Source: JAGNRR01 sp964409905 (GTDB taxonomy: Bacteria; Bacteroidota; Bacteroidia; Chitinophagales; Chitinophagaceae). From it: a stretch of DNA of 64,000 nucleotides. The notes beneath the pieces were generated by a model, which worked only from the letters and a program-made list of their open reading frames with translations, ran no database searches and was not told where the DNA came from. The stretch covers positions 62,001 through 126,000 of the forward strand of contig CAYPET010000002.1 in the NCBI GenBank assembly GCA_964409905.1, given 5' to 3'. A program made the translations under genes and the position numbers. The stretch's first letter is position 1, and every line of letters begins with the position of its first letter. Of the stretch, positions 15,884-24,607 are shown piece after piece.

Positions 15884-15908
15884 AGCAGCCCCACGGGCTG
15901 CTTTTTTT
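15884..15908 (+). terminator. Terminator of phaJ
   Basis: An 8-bp stem AGCAGCCC/GGGCTGCT with a CAC loop is followed by seven T's. The T tract runs into the stop codon of the convergent gene at 15907. Confidence 0.88.
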
Positions 15909-18900
15909 ATCGGATTAAAATGATATCACCTTTCAAAAAGACGTCGTTTCGTTTGTTTTTGCACTTCAAAATAGCCTGATAAAAATACGTACCTATTGGT
16001 GCCGGATTTCCATTCACTGTGCCATCCCAGCCTGCATTCAATTCGTTTGTACGAAAAATACGATTCCCCCAGCGATTAAAAATTGTGAGGCGATAGCTTT
16101 CGATATCAGCGGCTGGACTAATTGCCCTGAACAAATCATTGTTTTGATCGCCATTGGGGGTAAATGCATTGGGAAAGTAGCAATCGCAACATAACTCTTG
16201 TGGTACCTCGATAGAGGAGTCTATGGCACAACCTTTAGCATCAGTCACAGCTAATTGGTAACTGCCTGCTGATAAAAGGTTTTGATACAAATTTTTACTC
16301 GTTGTGTGGCTCCAAGTATAAGTATATGGCACCCAGCCGCCCCGTATCATAGCGTTGATTACGCCCTGATTTTCTTGGTAACAGGGCACGGGTGTGATGT
16401 TACGCCGAATTTCCAGTGGCATTGCTGGTCCTGGAATAAGGATGCTTTTACTGTTTTTACAATTATTGGCATCGATAACAAATATAGTATGCGTGCCTAT
16501 CGTTAATCCAGAGAATGTATTTTGTGCCTGATAGCTAAGACCATTTAGACTCCATTGATAGGGCGCTTTGCCCTTTGTAGCCTGAAAACTCAGGGGACCA
16601 CTTATATCATCAAAACAGGCCAGTGTATCAACGCCACTAATCGTGATATCAATGGCTACCGGAGGGTCAAAAGTAATGGTTGTATCACTTTCGCAAGAGT
16701 TGGCATCGCGCATGTAAATGGTATAGGTGCCGGCAGCAAAATTTGTCAGTACCGCAACGGCTGAGAAGTTGACACCATCCAAAGAATATTTATAGGGCGG
16801 AACACCGTTGTTGCCACCTAATTCTAATCTTCCTGTACTATCTCCATAGCATAAAGGTTTATCATACTTGATAACTTGCAACCTTGGTTTGCCTTTATTA
16901 ATAATGCTTACGCTATCTGTAAGGCTGCAACCCAGCAAGTCGGTAATGGTAAGTACATAGTTGCCAGCAGGCAAAGAATCAATAGTTGATGTTGTGTCAC
17001 CCGTATTCCAGTTGTAGCTCACAACCCCTGTATTGCCTGTCACGATGGTGTTAATTAATCCATTGTCTTCATCACAATAAGCACTGGCCGGTAAAAATTG
17101 TAGGCTTAAAGGTATCGAAGGATTAATGTTGACAGAGTCTGTGCGTGAGCAGTTATTTGCATCTGTTACGGTGACGCTTTGCCAGCCGGACGACAATGTA
17201 TTAGTGAGTGCCGTGTTGATAGTATTAGACCATAAGAAAGTGTAGGGAGGGAGCCCTGCTGCAGTAATTTGTAGATTACCCACGCCATTGGGAAGGCCAC
17301 AACTAGTGTGTGATACTACAATAGCATTTATCTGCAAGTTGAGTGTATCTGGCAAGTTTACAGTATGATATACGGAACAGCCATTCACGTCAGAAACATT
17401 CACAGAATAGTTACCTGCAGGAAGGTTGTGCACACTAGCATTATTTGAACCGATAGACCAAGCGTAGGTATAAGGGCTTGTGCCATTTTTTACACTAAGG
17501 TAAATACTGCCTGTGCTATCACCACAAACGGGTTTGATGATACTGTCTGTTACGCTGGGCAAACTAAAAGGGTCCCATTGCAACAACACCGTGACGCTGT
17601 CTGTGCATCCCTGAGCATCGGTAACTTTAAAAGTATAAGAGCCTGGTCCGATATTATTAATGCTGGGTGTGGTAGCATTGGTACTCCACAAATAGGTATA
17701 AGGAGGTACACCTCCGCTACCACTACCATAGATGGCACCATTCAAGTTAGGGCAATAAGGCTGTTTCAGGCTATCAATAACAGCAGCCAGATTAGATGCT
17801 ACACCAATTATGAATGAATAGGTTGTAAGGCAGCCAGTGGCATCCTGCACCTGGGCATAATTATTGCCCGGTTTTAAGCCACCAAAAACATTGTTACTAC
17901 CATAGGGCGACCCATTGACAGAATAGGTATAGGGCGGTGTGCCGCCACTGGCAAAAATAGTAGCTGTGCCTGTACTGGTATTTTTGCAAAGCGAAGGTGT
18001 GGTGATAACAGAATCAATTTTAGGTGAAACCTTATAGATTGTAATGGTATCAATAATGACACGCTGTGGACAATGCAAAGTAAGTTCAGCTGTTACCGTT
18101 CGAGGAAACGGATTGCAAACAGAAATGGAGGGTATGTTAACCGCAACATTCATGCCCATGTTAAACCATTTGAGCGTATAAGCTGGCGGCCCTGCCGGAC
18201 TAATGCGCCAACTTTCATTGCTGGCTGTCCAAATACTCGCATTGCGATTATTGATGATTAAAAAATTACTGGCCGCAGAATTTTGAATGCCCATGGTGGC
18301 ATAATTCAGCCAGTTTGTTTGATCGGCATTACAAGTTGATTTATTGGCAATGTGAATTTCAATTTCATTGGTTGTTTCAAATAGTACGCATTGAAAAGTG
18401 GCAGGGCTACCGTTGCAAGCACTGCCAAAAAATGGGATGTTGGAATATTGAACGATAAATTTTCTAAACGGTGCAAAACCGACTGTTTGATATCGTATCG
18501 TGCCACCGATACTGGTATTCCCATCATTAAAAGGACAAAATATAGCATTATCGGGAAAGGTGGCATTGTAAAACGGAATAGTTTGCTTTGTATCAAACGA
18601 GCAGTTACCAAGTGAATAGTTATTATTAAACGTGATGTGCCCGTTAGCAGAGATATAAACTTGGGTATACTGATTGTCATAAAAACAAAAAGGAAAACCT
18701 ATAGGTACAGCACCTGAAAATTTATCATCTGCCAAATTCAGATTAGTGGCCGAACTTAAAATTGTCGGGTTGTAGGCGATGGAGGTAGCCTGATAAATAG
18801 TTGTCCGATTGGGTTTTACGTAGTTTGCAGATACCGTTGTGCAAGGTTGATTGCAGGGAATGGTATCATTAGGTGAGCCAATTATGTTAAGCAGTTGTGC

Positions 18901-18957
18901 CGATAGGCTGGTTGGTGCGCAATACAATACCAATAAGATTATTCTTATCCGTTTCAT
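15907..18957 (-). CDS. Large secreted protein with SprB-like repeats and gliding-motility C-terminal domain
   Basis: A 1016-residue T9SS cargo. It has a signal peptide (IRIILLVLYCAPTSLSAQ) and an N-terminal domain of about 250 residues with beta-propeller-like or lectin-like folds (FCFYDNQYTQVYISANGHITFNN). Seven or more tandem repeats of about 75 residues follow, each with a PPYTYxW/L pattern, an xxAGxYxVxVTDxxGC ending and a D-S-V start; these are PKD-like/SprB repeats. The C-terminal CHU_C domain reads FPNAFTPNGDQNNDLF, then IFNRWGNRIFRTNE and GWDGTVNGNPAPIGTYFYQA, the type B sorting signal. It is likely a surface adhesin. Transcription probably stops toward the phaJ end; no terminator of its own was found. 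Confidence 0.9.
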   Translation of the reverse strand: MKRIRIILLVLYCAPTSLSAQLLNIIGSPNDTIPCNQPCTTVSANYVKPNRTTIYQATSIAYNPTILSSATNLNLADDKFSGAVPIGFPFCFYDNQYTQVYISANGHITFNNNYSLGNCSFDTKQTIPFYNATFPDNAIFCPFNDGNTSIGGTIRYQTVGFAPFRKFIVQYSNIPFFGSACNGSPATFQCVLFETTNEIEIHIANKSTCNADQTNWLNYATMGIQNSAASNFLIINNRNASIWTASNESWRISPAGPPAYTLKWFNMGMNVAVNIPSISVCNPFPRTVTAELTLHCPQRVIIDTITIYKVSPKIDSVITTPSLCKNTSTGTATIFASGGTPPYTYSVNGSPYGSNNVFGGLKPGNNYAQVQDATGCLTTYSFIIGVASNLAAVIDSLKQPYCPNLNGAIYGSGSGGVPPYTYLWSTNATTPSINNIGPGSYTFKVTDAQGCTDSVTVLLQWDPFSLPSVTDSIIKPVCGDSTGSIYLSVKNGTSPYTYAWSIGSNNASVHNLPAGNYSVNVSDVNGCSVYHTVNLPDTLNLQINAIVVSHTSCGLPNGVGNLQITAAGLPPYTFLWSNTINTALTNTLSSGWQSVTVTDANNCSRTDSVNINPSIPLSLQFLPASAYCDEDNGLINTIVTGNTGVVSYNWNTGDTTSTIDSLPAGNYVLTITDLLGCSLTDSVSIINKGKPRLQVIKYDKPLCYGDSTGRLELGGNNGVPPYKYSLDGVNFSAVAVLTNFAAGTYTIYMRDANSCESDTTITFDPPVAIDITISGVDTLACFDDISGPLSFQATKGKAPYQWSLNGLSYQAQNTFSGLTIGTHTIFVIDANNCKNSKSILIPGPAMPLEIRRNITPVPCYQENQGVINAMIRGGWVPYTYTWSHTTSKNLYQNLLSAGSYQLAVTDAKGCAIDSSIEVPQELCCDCYFPNAFTPNGDQNNDLFRAISPAADIESYRLTIFNRWGNRIFRTNELNAGWDGTVNGNPAPIGTYFYQAILKCKNKRNDVFLKGDIILIR

Positions 18958-18993
18958 AGAGATTATTTGTTGGAAGCGCGAATAGGAGTTTTA

Positions 18994-19021
18994 AAGATAG
19001 CTAATATTTTTTAGCTATCTT
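18994..19021. other. Perfect 11-bp stem-loop between two T9SS genes
   Basis: AAGATAGCTAA (18994-19004) and TTAGCTATCTT (19011-19021) pair around a TATTTT loop. It lies downstream of the 19180-20820 gene in its reading direction and may be a terminator, but the T tract after it is weak (TTTAAAA). Confidence 0.5.
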
Positions 19022-19179
19022 GATAAACAAAGCAATTATGATACCAGCTTAATGCCAACTTCTTTTCCGTGACTCATTCGATCTTATGAGTAGTATTTAG
19101 GTGAAATACATTTTTATTGATTTATAATGTACTCGGCAAGGTTAGGAATCCTATTGAAGGGCGTTATACGAATTCATCA

Positions 19180-20820
19180 TTATGGCGAAAAAAGGAACTT
19201 TTGAGAATAGCTTGCATATGAAGTGTGCATTGTGAGGATATAAAAACCTGGACTAATTTTTAATTCAGCTAAATCAACAGTCTTTTGATATTGGCCTTTA
19301 TCAAATCTTTTGTAATACTGCTGATAAACAACTTGGCCAATCTCGTTATGTATTGTAAAACTCAACCTGCCATATGTTCCAATTCCAAAACTATAGTTTA
19401 GGGTACTGTAAACTGGATTACCTGCAATGTTTAGATAGTTTTCAATATCCGGCAAGGGCGGCGTTGTAGTATCACAATCATAGCATAATTTGTATAGGTA
19501 ATTAGCAGTAGTACTTGGTTGGCTGAGGGTAATAGTGTCATAAGGACCTATTAAATAATTGGTGCTAAGTATAATAGGATTACCACGGCTATCAGTGATG
19601 CTTTGGAATTCAGCTAATCTATCACGTTGGTTTGTCGTATCAAAGTCATTGATATACTCATCCATATAATTACCTGATTTATCCAGCAATGTCGTTTTGA
19701 TTCCAAATAATTCATAGTTGTCACCCCATGGTGTGGGGCCTATATATCTACCCCTACGGGAGTTGACTACACATTGGTTTCCGGCGTGCGTTAATAGCGG
19801 GTAATTTCTAATATTCAGTTCTGTAATGGGCTCCGTGTAGTTCCATATTTCATTGCCATTTATATCAAGTTGCCCGGCATGCCAATTATCATTATTGCCA
19901 GAACAGAAATAAAAATGATTATCAAAATATGTTACATAAGGAGACTTGATATTGGTATTTAAGCCAGTTGTAAACCCATTTATGTCCTGTTGCCAATAAG
20001 CTTGTACCCCGAACATGTTTATTTTATCATTTATGGCAATCATTGTATATGGGTAATAGGATAAATCACTATTGATACTATAAACACTTAAGTTAGATTT
20101 ATTTACTACGTTACATTGAACCTCGGTGTAATAATAATAATTGTTATTATAGGTAGTTGAGGCTATCGCAACCAGAGAATCATTTACATTACAAATATTT
20201 GGCATGACATTCCCATAGAATGGATTATTCTGAGCAAAGTATTGCTGATAAGATGACGAAAGATTGATTAAATCAAATTTTATCAAAACGATATAATCAG
20301 GTTGATTCAATGGGTCGCCAATAAAAAAAACTTTTCCGTCATTTGAGGCTACAAAATTTGCGCGTTGTTCCACTTCATAGGGAACTTTTATTTTCCATTC
20401 ATTTTTTATATCACCGTTAAGCATATCAATTTCACGAAATCTGAAATAATAAGCTGTATCACCAATCACAGCAGGAGATAAAGACATTAGTTTTTCATTC
20501 CAGAAGTATAATTTACTCTGGGCATTATATTTTTCAATATTGCTATCATTGTCCGGATAATATCTATTCCAACGCATTTTACCATTTTTATCCAAACAGA
20601 AAATATTTAAACTATCCTGTGATTGCCAATTATTGAATTGTTGAATAAAAACGTCATCCTGCTTATTGCATAAGAAACCGGTAACGGAATTGGTTTTGTA
20701 CCTTTTGGTAATCGTGGTATCTGAAAGCCAAAATCCCCAATGCTTATATAACTGTGCATTCGAGTCTATCGTTACGAAAAAAAGAAGAATAATTAATATA
20801 GCTTTTTCTATGTTGTGCAC
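19180..20820 (-). CDS. T9SS type A sorting-domain protein
   Basis: A 546-residue secreted protein of unknown activity. It starts at a GTG (20820); the next residues HNIEKAILIILLFFVTIDSNAQ form a signal peptide. The body contains repeated tyrosine- and asparagine-rich beta segments suggesting a beta-propeller or similar all-beta fold (blocks with SPAVIGDTAYYFRFREID, GKVFFIGDPLNQPDYIVLIK, INMFGVQAY). The last 80 residues fit a type A sorting domain with GQVVYQQYYKRFDKGQY and SPGFYILTMHTSYASYSQKF. A TACCTTTA box lies 8 nt before the GTG. It belongs to the T9SS secretome and likely ends on the cell surface. Confidence 0.85.
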   Translation of the reverse strand: MHNIEKAILIILLFFVTIDSNAQLYKHWGFWLSDTTITKRYKTNSVTGFLCNKQDDVFIQQFNNWQSQDSLNIFCLDKNGKMRWNRYYPDNDSNIEKYNAQSKLYFWNEKLMSLSPAVIGDTAYYFRFREIDMLNGDIKNEWKIKVPYEVEQRANFVASNDGKVFFIGDPLNQPDYIVLIKFDLINLSSSYQQYFAQNNPFYGNVMPNICNVNDSLVAIASTTYNNNYYYYTEVQCNVVNKSNLSVYSINSDLSYYPYTMIAINDKINMFGVQAYWQQDINGFTTGLNTNIKSPYVTYFDNHFYFCSGNNDNWHAGQLDINGNEIWNYTEPITELNIRNYPLLTHAGNQCVVNSRRGRYIGPTPWGDNYELFGIKTTLLDKSGNYMDEYINDFDTTNQRDRLAEFQSITDSRGNPIILSTNYLIGPYDTITLSQPSTTANYLYKLCYDCDTTTPPLPDIENYLNIAGNPVYSTLNYSFGIGTYGRLSFTIHNEIGQVVYQQYYKRFDKGQYQKTVDLAELKISPGFYILTMHTSYASYSQKFLFSP

Positions 20821-20828
20821 CCTACTAT

Positions 20829-20836
20829 TAAAGGTA
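20829..20836 (-). promoter_or_regulatory. -7 element (TACCTTTA variant) of the T9SS gene
   Basis: The reverse strand shows TACCTTTA, one base from consensus, 8 nt before the GTG start at 20820. Confidence 0.45.
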
Positions 20837-20931
20837 GTTCACAATCATTAATATTATTGCATGAAAAATGCCTCTATTCTTATCCCCACCGAGTCTTTCG
20901 CAGAGAACTAGGAGGTTTGCACTCATTTAGC

Positions 20932-22128
20932 CTACACCCGCTCGTATATCACCGCAGCTCCTTGCCCAACACCTACACACATAGTAGCCAAACCAAATTT
21001 AGCATCGCGCTTTACCATTTCGTATAACAGGGTCGTGCTGATGCGCGCACCACTAGCACCTAGTGGATGACCTATTGCAATCGAACCACCATTTACGTTG
21101 ACCTTACTTTCATCCAAGCCTAGGTCACGCATACAAGCAATACTTTGCGAGGCAAATGCTTCGTTGAGTTCTATAACGTCTAAATCATTAATAGTTAATC
21201 CGGCGCGCTCTAATGCTTTTCTGGTAGCCGGCACAGGCCCGATACCCATCACGGCAGGTTCTACACCGGCTATAGCCATAGCTTTTACTTTGGCAATGGG
21301 TTTTAAATTATATTTTTCTACGGCATCTTCATTGGCTATTAAAAGCATAGCCGCACCATCATTTATCCCACTGGCATTTCCGGCCGTTACGGTACCATCT
21401 TTTTTGAAGGCTGGCTTTAATTCGGCAAGTTTATCTATGGGTGATAAGCGTGGATGTTCGTCTTTAATAAAAATGATGTCATCTCCTTTTCGTTGCGGTA
21501 TATTAACCGGCAATATTTCTTCTTTAAATTTATTGGCTTTGTGTGCAGCATCATACTTCTGTTGCGAGGCCAAGGCAAAAGCGTCTTGATCTTCACGGCT
21601 AATGCCCCATCGTTCTGCTACATTTTCAGCTGTCTCACCCATTCCATAAGGGTGGTGCAAGGCTGCAAGTTTTTTATTTACAAATCGCCATCCAATGGTT
21701 GTATCGTAAATTTCGGCATTACGGCTAAAAGCTGCAGTAGCTTTTGCCAATACCATTGGGGCTCGGCTCATGCTTTCCACGCCACCGGCCAGATACATTT
21801 CACCATCCCCACACATAATGGCTCTACTGGCGTCCATAATGGCCTGCAAGCCAGAGGCACACAAACGGTTGACAGTGTTCCCGCCTACACTATCCGGCAG
21901 GCCGGCAAGCAAGGCTGCCATACGAGCCACATTCCGATTATCCTCGCCTGCCTGATTTGCAGCGCCGGCAATGACGTCTTCTATTTTCGAAAGATCAATA
22001 CCCGGGTTGCGATCCATGATTCCTTTAATTACTAATGCGAGTAAATCATCGGGACGCACGCTACCTAGCGTGCCACCGTATTTGCCTACTGGCGTGCGAA
22101 GAGCGTCTATGATAAAGGCTGTTTTCAT
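20932..22128 (-). CDS. Acetyl-CoA acyltransferase, PcaF/PaaJ (3-oxoadipyl-CoA thiolase) type
   Basis: A 398-residue thiolase that condenses or cleaves acyl-CoA through a Cys nucleophile. C90 in TVNRLCASGLQ, H354 in GHPLGASG and C384 in TMCVGVGQG are the three expected active-site residues. Blocks such as GEDNRNVARM and DTTIGWRFVN are like those in PcaF/PaaJ enzymes of aromatic degradation rather than short-chain acetoacetyl-CoA thiolases. No other beta-ketoadipate or phenylacetate genes are nearby, and it may act more generally in fatty-acid oxidation. The start is set at 22128, because the longer frame begins upstream of the promoter box and the family N-terminus is MKTAFIIDALRTPVG. Confidence 0.92.
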   Translation of the reverse strand: MKTAFIIDALRTPVGKYGGTLGSVRPDDLLALVIKGIMDRNPGIDLSKIEDVIAGAANQAGEDNRNVARMAALLAGLPDSVGGNTVNRLCASGLQAIMDASRAIMCGDGEMYLAGGVESMSRAPMVLAKATAAFSRNAEIYDTTIGWRFVNKKLAALHHPYGMGETAENVAERWGISREDQDAFALASQQKYDAAHKANKFKEEILPVNIPQRKGDDIIFIKDEHPRLSPIDKLAELKPAFKKDGTVTAGNASGINDGAAMLLIANEDAVEKYNLKPIAKVKAMAIAGVEPAVMGIGPVPATRKALERAGLTINDLDVIELNEAFASQSIACMRDLGLDESKVNVNGGSIAIGHPLGASGARISTTLLYEMVKRDAKFGLATMCVGVGQGAAVIYERV

Positions 22129-22135
22129 AAGACTG

Positions 22136-22143
22136 CAAAGGTA
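22136..22143 (-). promoter_or_regulatory. -7 element TACCTTTG of the thiolase gene
   Basis: An exact TAnnTTTG on the reverse strand, 7 nt before the ATG at 22128. It rules out the upstream ATG at 22239. Confidence 0.7.
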
Positions 22144-22202
22144 GAGCGTTGTAGTTGGTACAATAGTCAAACATTGACAAATTTTCTTTAATGGATTGGT
22201 AT

Positions 22203-22244
22203 AAAAAAATCCTGAATGTGCTTGCAATGCCCAAAACATTCAGG
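22203..22244 (-). terminator. Terminator of the 22277-23149 gene
   Basis: On the reverse strand CCTGAATG (22244-22237) pairs with CATTCAGG (22218-22211) around an 18-nt loop and runs into a seven-T tract (plus-strand A7 at 22203-22209). Confidence 0.75.
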
Positions 22245-22276
22245 CTTTGATTGTCGGGAATAAAAGCGTTCGGTGC

Positions 22277-23149
22277 TTAGTTTCCTAAAGATACACGTAA
22301 GCCTCCTTGACCGCCATAATAAAAACCAGTAGCAGTATTCAATTCCTCCATAGCACTTATATCTACGCCCATTTTAAGTTCAGCAAACACATGCGTATGT
22401 TTTAATAGTGGGGCCCGTTTAGATAATTGATAATTCACTCCGAGCAATGAATAAGCCCGCGCATTTGTAGCAACAGACAAGTTTTTACTATCATTTTCAA
22501 ATCGGTAATTATTGTTGGGGAACGGATTACTAACGCTACCATAATCAAAGCCGCTTGGTAGCATAACATATTGGTACTCGTTATAGCTTGACTTCATAGT
22601 ATTACTCAATGACATCCCAAGATTGATACCTGCACCGAAATATGCAGACAATTTATTTTGCGGATTGATAGCACGCAGATAGTCAATATGAACATTCAAC
22701 ATAGTTGCATTGTGAAAAAAATACAATGATCGACTATCTACCGAATCGATATAGGTTGTTCGACCAGTTTGGCTTGAAACCAATGTGTCAATTCTGTACA
22801 CAGTATTATTGGCTGTATAATCATAAAAGCTTAAATCATAGGTGCCAGCCGAAAATCCGATGCGCAATTTTTGTTTGCGTTGTTGACGACCTTTGATGTC
22901 CCAAGCTGCCATCATACCAACTTGGCTTGACCAACGATAGTTATCTGAATTCGAATATTGTTGACCCTTGTTAATAGTGGGTGTATTCAGGCCTGATTTC
23001 AGATTGGCTATTTCTTTATTGCTGAGCGAGTTGGTAATGATACTGACACTACTTCCAAACAAATACATGTCAGATAATTTTAATTTTTGAGCCCAAAGGC
23101 TGCCAAAACAACCCAAAAGGGCTATCAGAATTAGGGTTACTTTTTTCAT
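22277..23149 (-). CDS. Outer-membrane beta-barrel protein
   Basis: A 290-residue envelope protein with signal peptide MKKVTLILIALLGCFGSLWAQ. The mature part alternates short amphipathic strands (QVGMMAAWDIKGR, RIGFSAGTYDLSFYD, LSAYFGAGINLGMSLSN, HVFAELKMGVDIS) and ends GGQGGLRVSLGN, as in porin-like or OmpW-like barrels. The family is not assigned. It has its own terminator at 22203. No TAnnTTTG box is visible upstream. Confidence 0.75.
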   Translation of the reverse strand: MKKVTLILIALLGCFGSLWAQKLKLSDMYLFGSSVSIITNSLSNKEIANLKSGLNTPTINKGQQYSNSDNYRWSSQVGMMAAWDIKGRQQRKQKLRIGFSAGTYDLSFYDYTANNTVYRIDTLVSSQTGRTTYIDSVDSRSLYFFHNATMLNVHIDYLRAINPQNKLSAYFGAGINLGMSLSNTMKSSYNEYQYVMLPSGFDYGSVSNPFPNNNYRFENDSKNLSVATNARAYSLLGVNYQLSKRAPLLKHTHVFAELKMGVDISAMEELNTATGFYYGGQGGLRVSLGN

Positions 23150-23275
23150 ATTGCTATTTTAGTTTTACTAAACGGAAGAATGTGCATCCTAGTACAACTG
23201 ACTTGATAAGGTGTGTATTTTATGAATTCATTGACAATTTTATGTTGGCCTAAATATAATGAATGCACATATTGT

Positions 23276-24520
23276 CTAAATCATATCTAAAGCACTGCTG
23301 ATATCTTTAATAAGGTCTTGAGTATTTTCTACACCAATAGAAAGCCTAACCATACTTTCTGTAATACCCATTTCGGCACGGTCTTCGGGTGTAACGCTTG
23401 CATGGGTCATGCTTGCCGGGTGTTCGGCCAGCGATTCTGTGCTACCGAGGCTAACGGCCAGTTTGATAAGCTTAAGTTGATTTAAAAACTGAAACGCTTC
23501 TTTTTCGCCTCCCTTCATTTCAAACGATAGCATGGCACCCGGTGCGCTGTATTGTTTATCAAAAATCCGCTTTTGATCAGTGCCCGTTTCTAGCAAGCCG
23601 AGATAGTTGACTCGTAGAACTTTCGGGTGTTGGCTGAGGTATTTTGCTACTTCCTGTGCATTGGCGCATTGTTGTTCCATTCTGATTTTGAGCGTCTCAA
23701 GGCTGCGCAATAGTAGCCAGCCGGTCCAGGGGCCGGCCATATTACCCAAGAAAGTGCGCAGGGTGCGTACGCGAGACATTGGCGCTGCATGGCCCAATAC
23801 AGCCCCGGCTATAACATCACTATGGCCGCCAATGTATTTAGTAGCCGAGTAAATGACCAAATCTGCACCAAGCTGTAAAGGGTGCTGCCACAATGGCCCC
23901 ATATAGGTATTGTCCACCACCATAAGACATTCAGGGTTGATTTGTTTAGCCATTTGACTAAATGCCTCTATATCAATTAGTGTGTTGGTTGGGTTGGCTG
24001 GCGTTTCCACATAAATGAGTTTTAGTCGCTCGCTGACACCCTCTTCTACCAGCTTTTGATGAATGTCTGCAGGTGTTTCATTAAACTGAAACCCATATGC
24101 CTTGACACCAATTTTGGGTAGGTAATGTTTGATGAAATGATCGGTGCCACCATAAGTAGGATTGCTATAAACCAATACATCGCCAGGAGCTAAAAACTCA
24201 AGTAATACGGTTGAAATAGCGGACATGCCACTTTCGAATACGCAACAATCGTCTGCTTGATCCCAAAGGCAAAGTCGATTTTCCAGAATTTCTAAATCAG
24301 GATTATTAATACGGGAATAAATGAGACCAAGCTCTTCTTCGGCTTCTTTTTCTCGCAGTCCGTAGGCCAATTCGAAAAACGCTTTACCCTCTTCTGCCGA
24401 CTTGAATACAAAAGTTGATGTTTGAAAAATGGGGCATTTTATGGCACCCTCGGAAAGTTCTGGTTTATAACCATAGCTCATCATGAGGCTTTCTGGCCTA
24501 AATCCTTTAGTATCATGCAT
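23276..24520 (-). CDS. Cys/Met-metabolism PLP-dependent enzyme (cystathionine gamma-synthase or methionine gamma-lyase family)
   Basis: A 414-residue fold-type I PLP enzyme of sulfur amino-acid metabolism. The Schiff-base lysine is K228 (VIYSATKYIGGHSDV), preceded by the PLP-Asp region LMVVDNTYMGPLWQHP. Other family blocks are YSRINNPDLEILENRL (near 64-79) and NPTYGGTDH. The C-terminal SLGSTESLAEHPASMTH is shared by gamma-lyases and gamma-synthases. An extra run (YGLREKEAEEELG, residues about 51-63) is an insertion found in one subgroup of cystathionine gamma-synthase-like proteins. Whether it makes or breaks cystathionine, or degrades methionine, cannot be read from the sequence alone. Confidence 0.88.
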   Translation of the reverse strand: MHDTKGFRPESLMMSYGYKPELSEGAIKCPIFQTSTFVFKSAEEGKAFFELAYGLREKEAEEELGLIYSRINNPDLEILENRLCLWDQADDCCVFESGMSAISTVLLEFLAPGDVLVYSNPTYGGTDHFIKHYLPKIGVKAYGFQFNETPADIHQKLVEEGVSERLKLIYVETPANPTNTLIDIEAFSQMAKQINPECLMVVDNTYMGPLWQHPLQLGADLVIYSATKYIGGHSDVIAGAVLGHAAPMSRVRTLRTFLGNMAGPWTGWLLLRSLETLKIRMEQQCANAQEVAKYLSQHPKVLRVNYLGLLETGTDQKRIFDKQYSAPGAMLSFEMKGGEKEAFQFLNQLKLIKLAVSLGSTESLAEHPASMTHASVTPEDRAEMGITESMVRLSIGVENTQDLIKDISSALDMI

Positions 24521-24527
24521 AGATTTT

Positions 24528-24535
24528 CAAAGGTA
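24528..24535 (-). promoter_or_regulatory. -7 element TACCTTTG of the Cys/Met enzyme gene
   Basis: An exact TAnnTTTG on the reverse strand, 7 nt before the ATG at 24520. Confidence 0.7.
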
Positions 24536-24556
24536 ATTTTTCTTTTTGGCTGACAT

Positions 24557-24586
24557 AAAAAAAGGCTGTCTATAATGACAGCCTTT
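24557..24586 (-). terminator. Terminator of the S46 peptidase gene
   Basis: AAAGGCTGTC (24561-24570) pairs with GACAGCCTTT (24577-24586) around a TATAAT loop. On the reverse strand the stem runs into a seven-T tract (plus-strand A7 at 24557-24563). Confidence 0.85.
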
Positions 24587-24607
24587 AGAAAAAAGTTTTG
24601 TTCTATC

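Noticed and set aside
22129..22239. Longer N-terminus of the thiolase beginning at an upstream ATG
   Set aside because: The extension lacks family similarity and lies upstream of an exact TACCTTTG box 7 nt before the internal ATG, which gives the conserved thiolase N-terminus.
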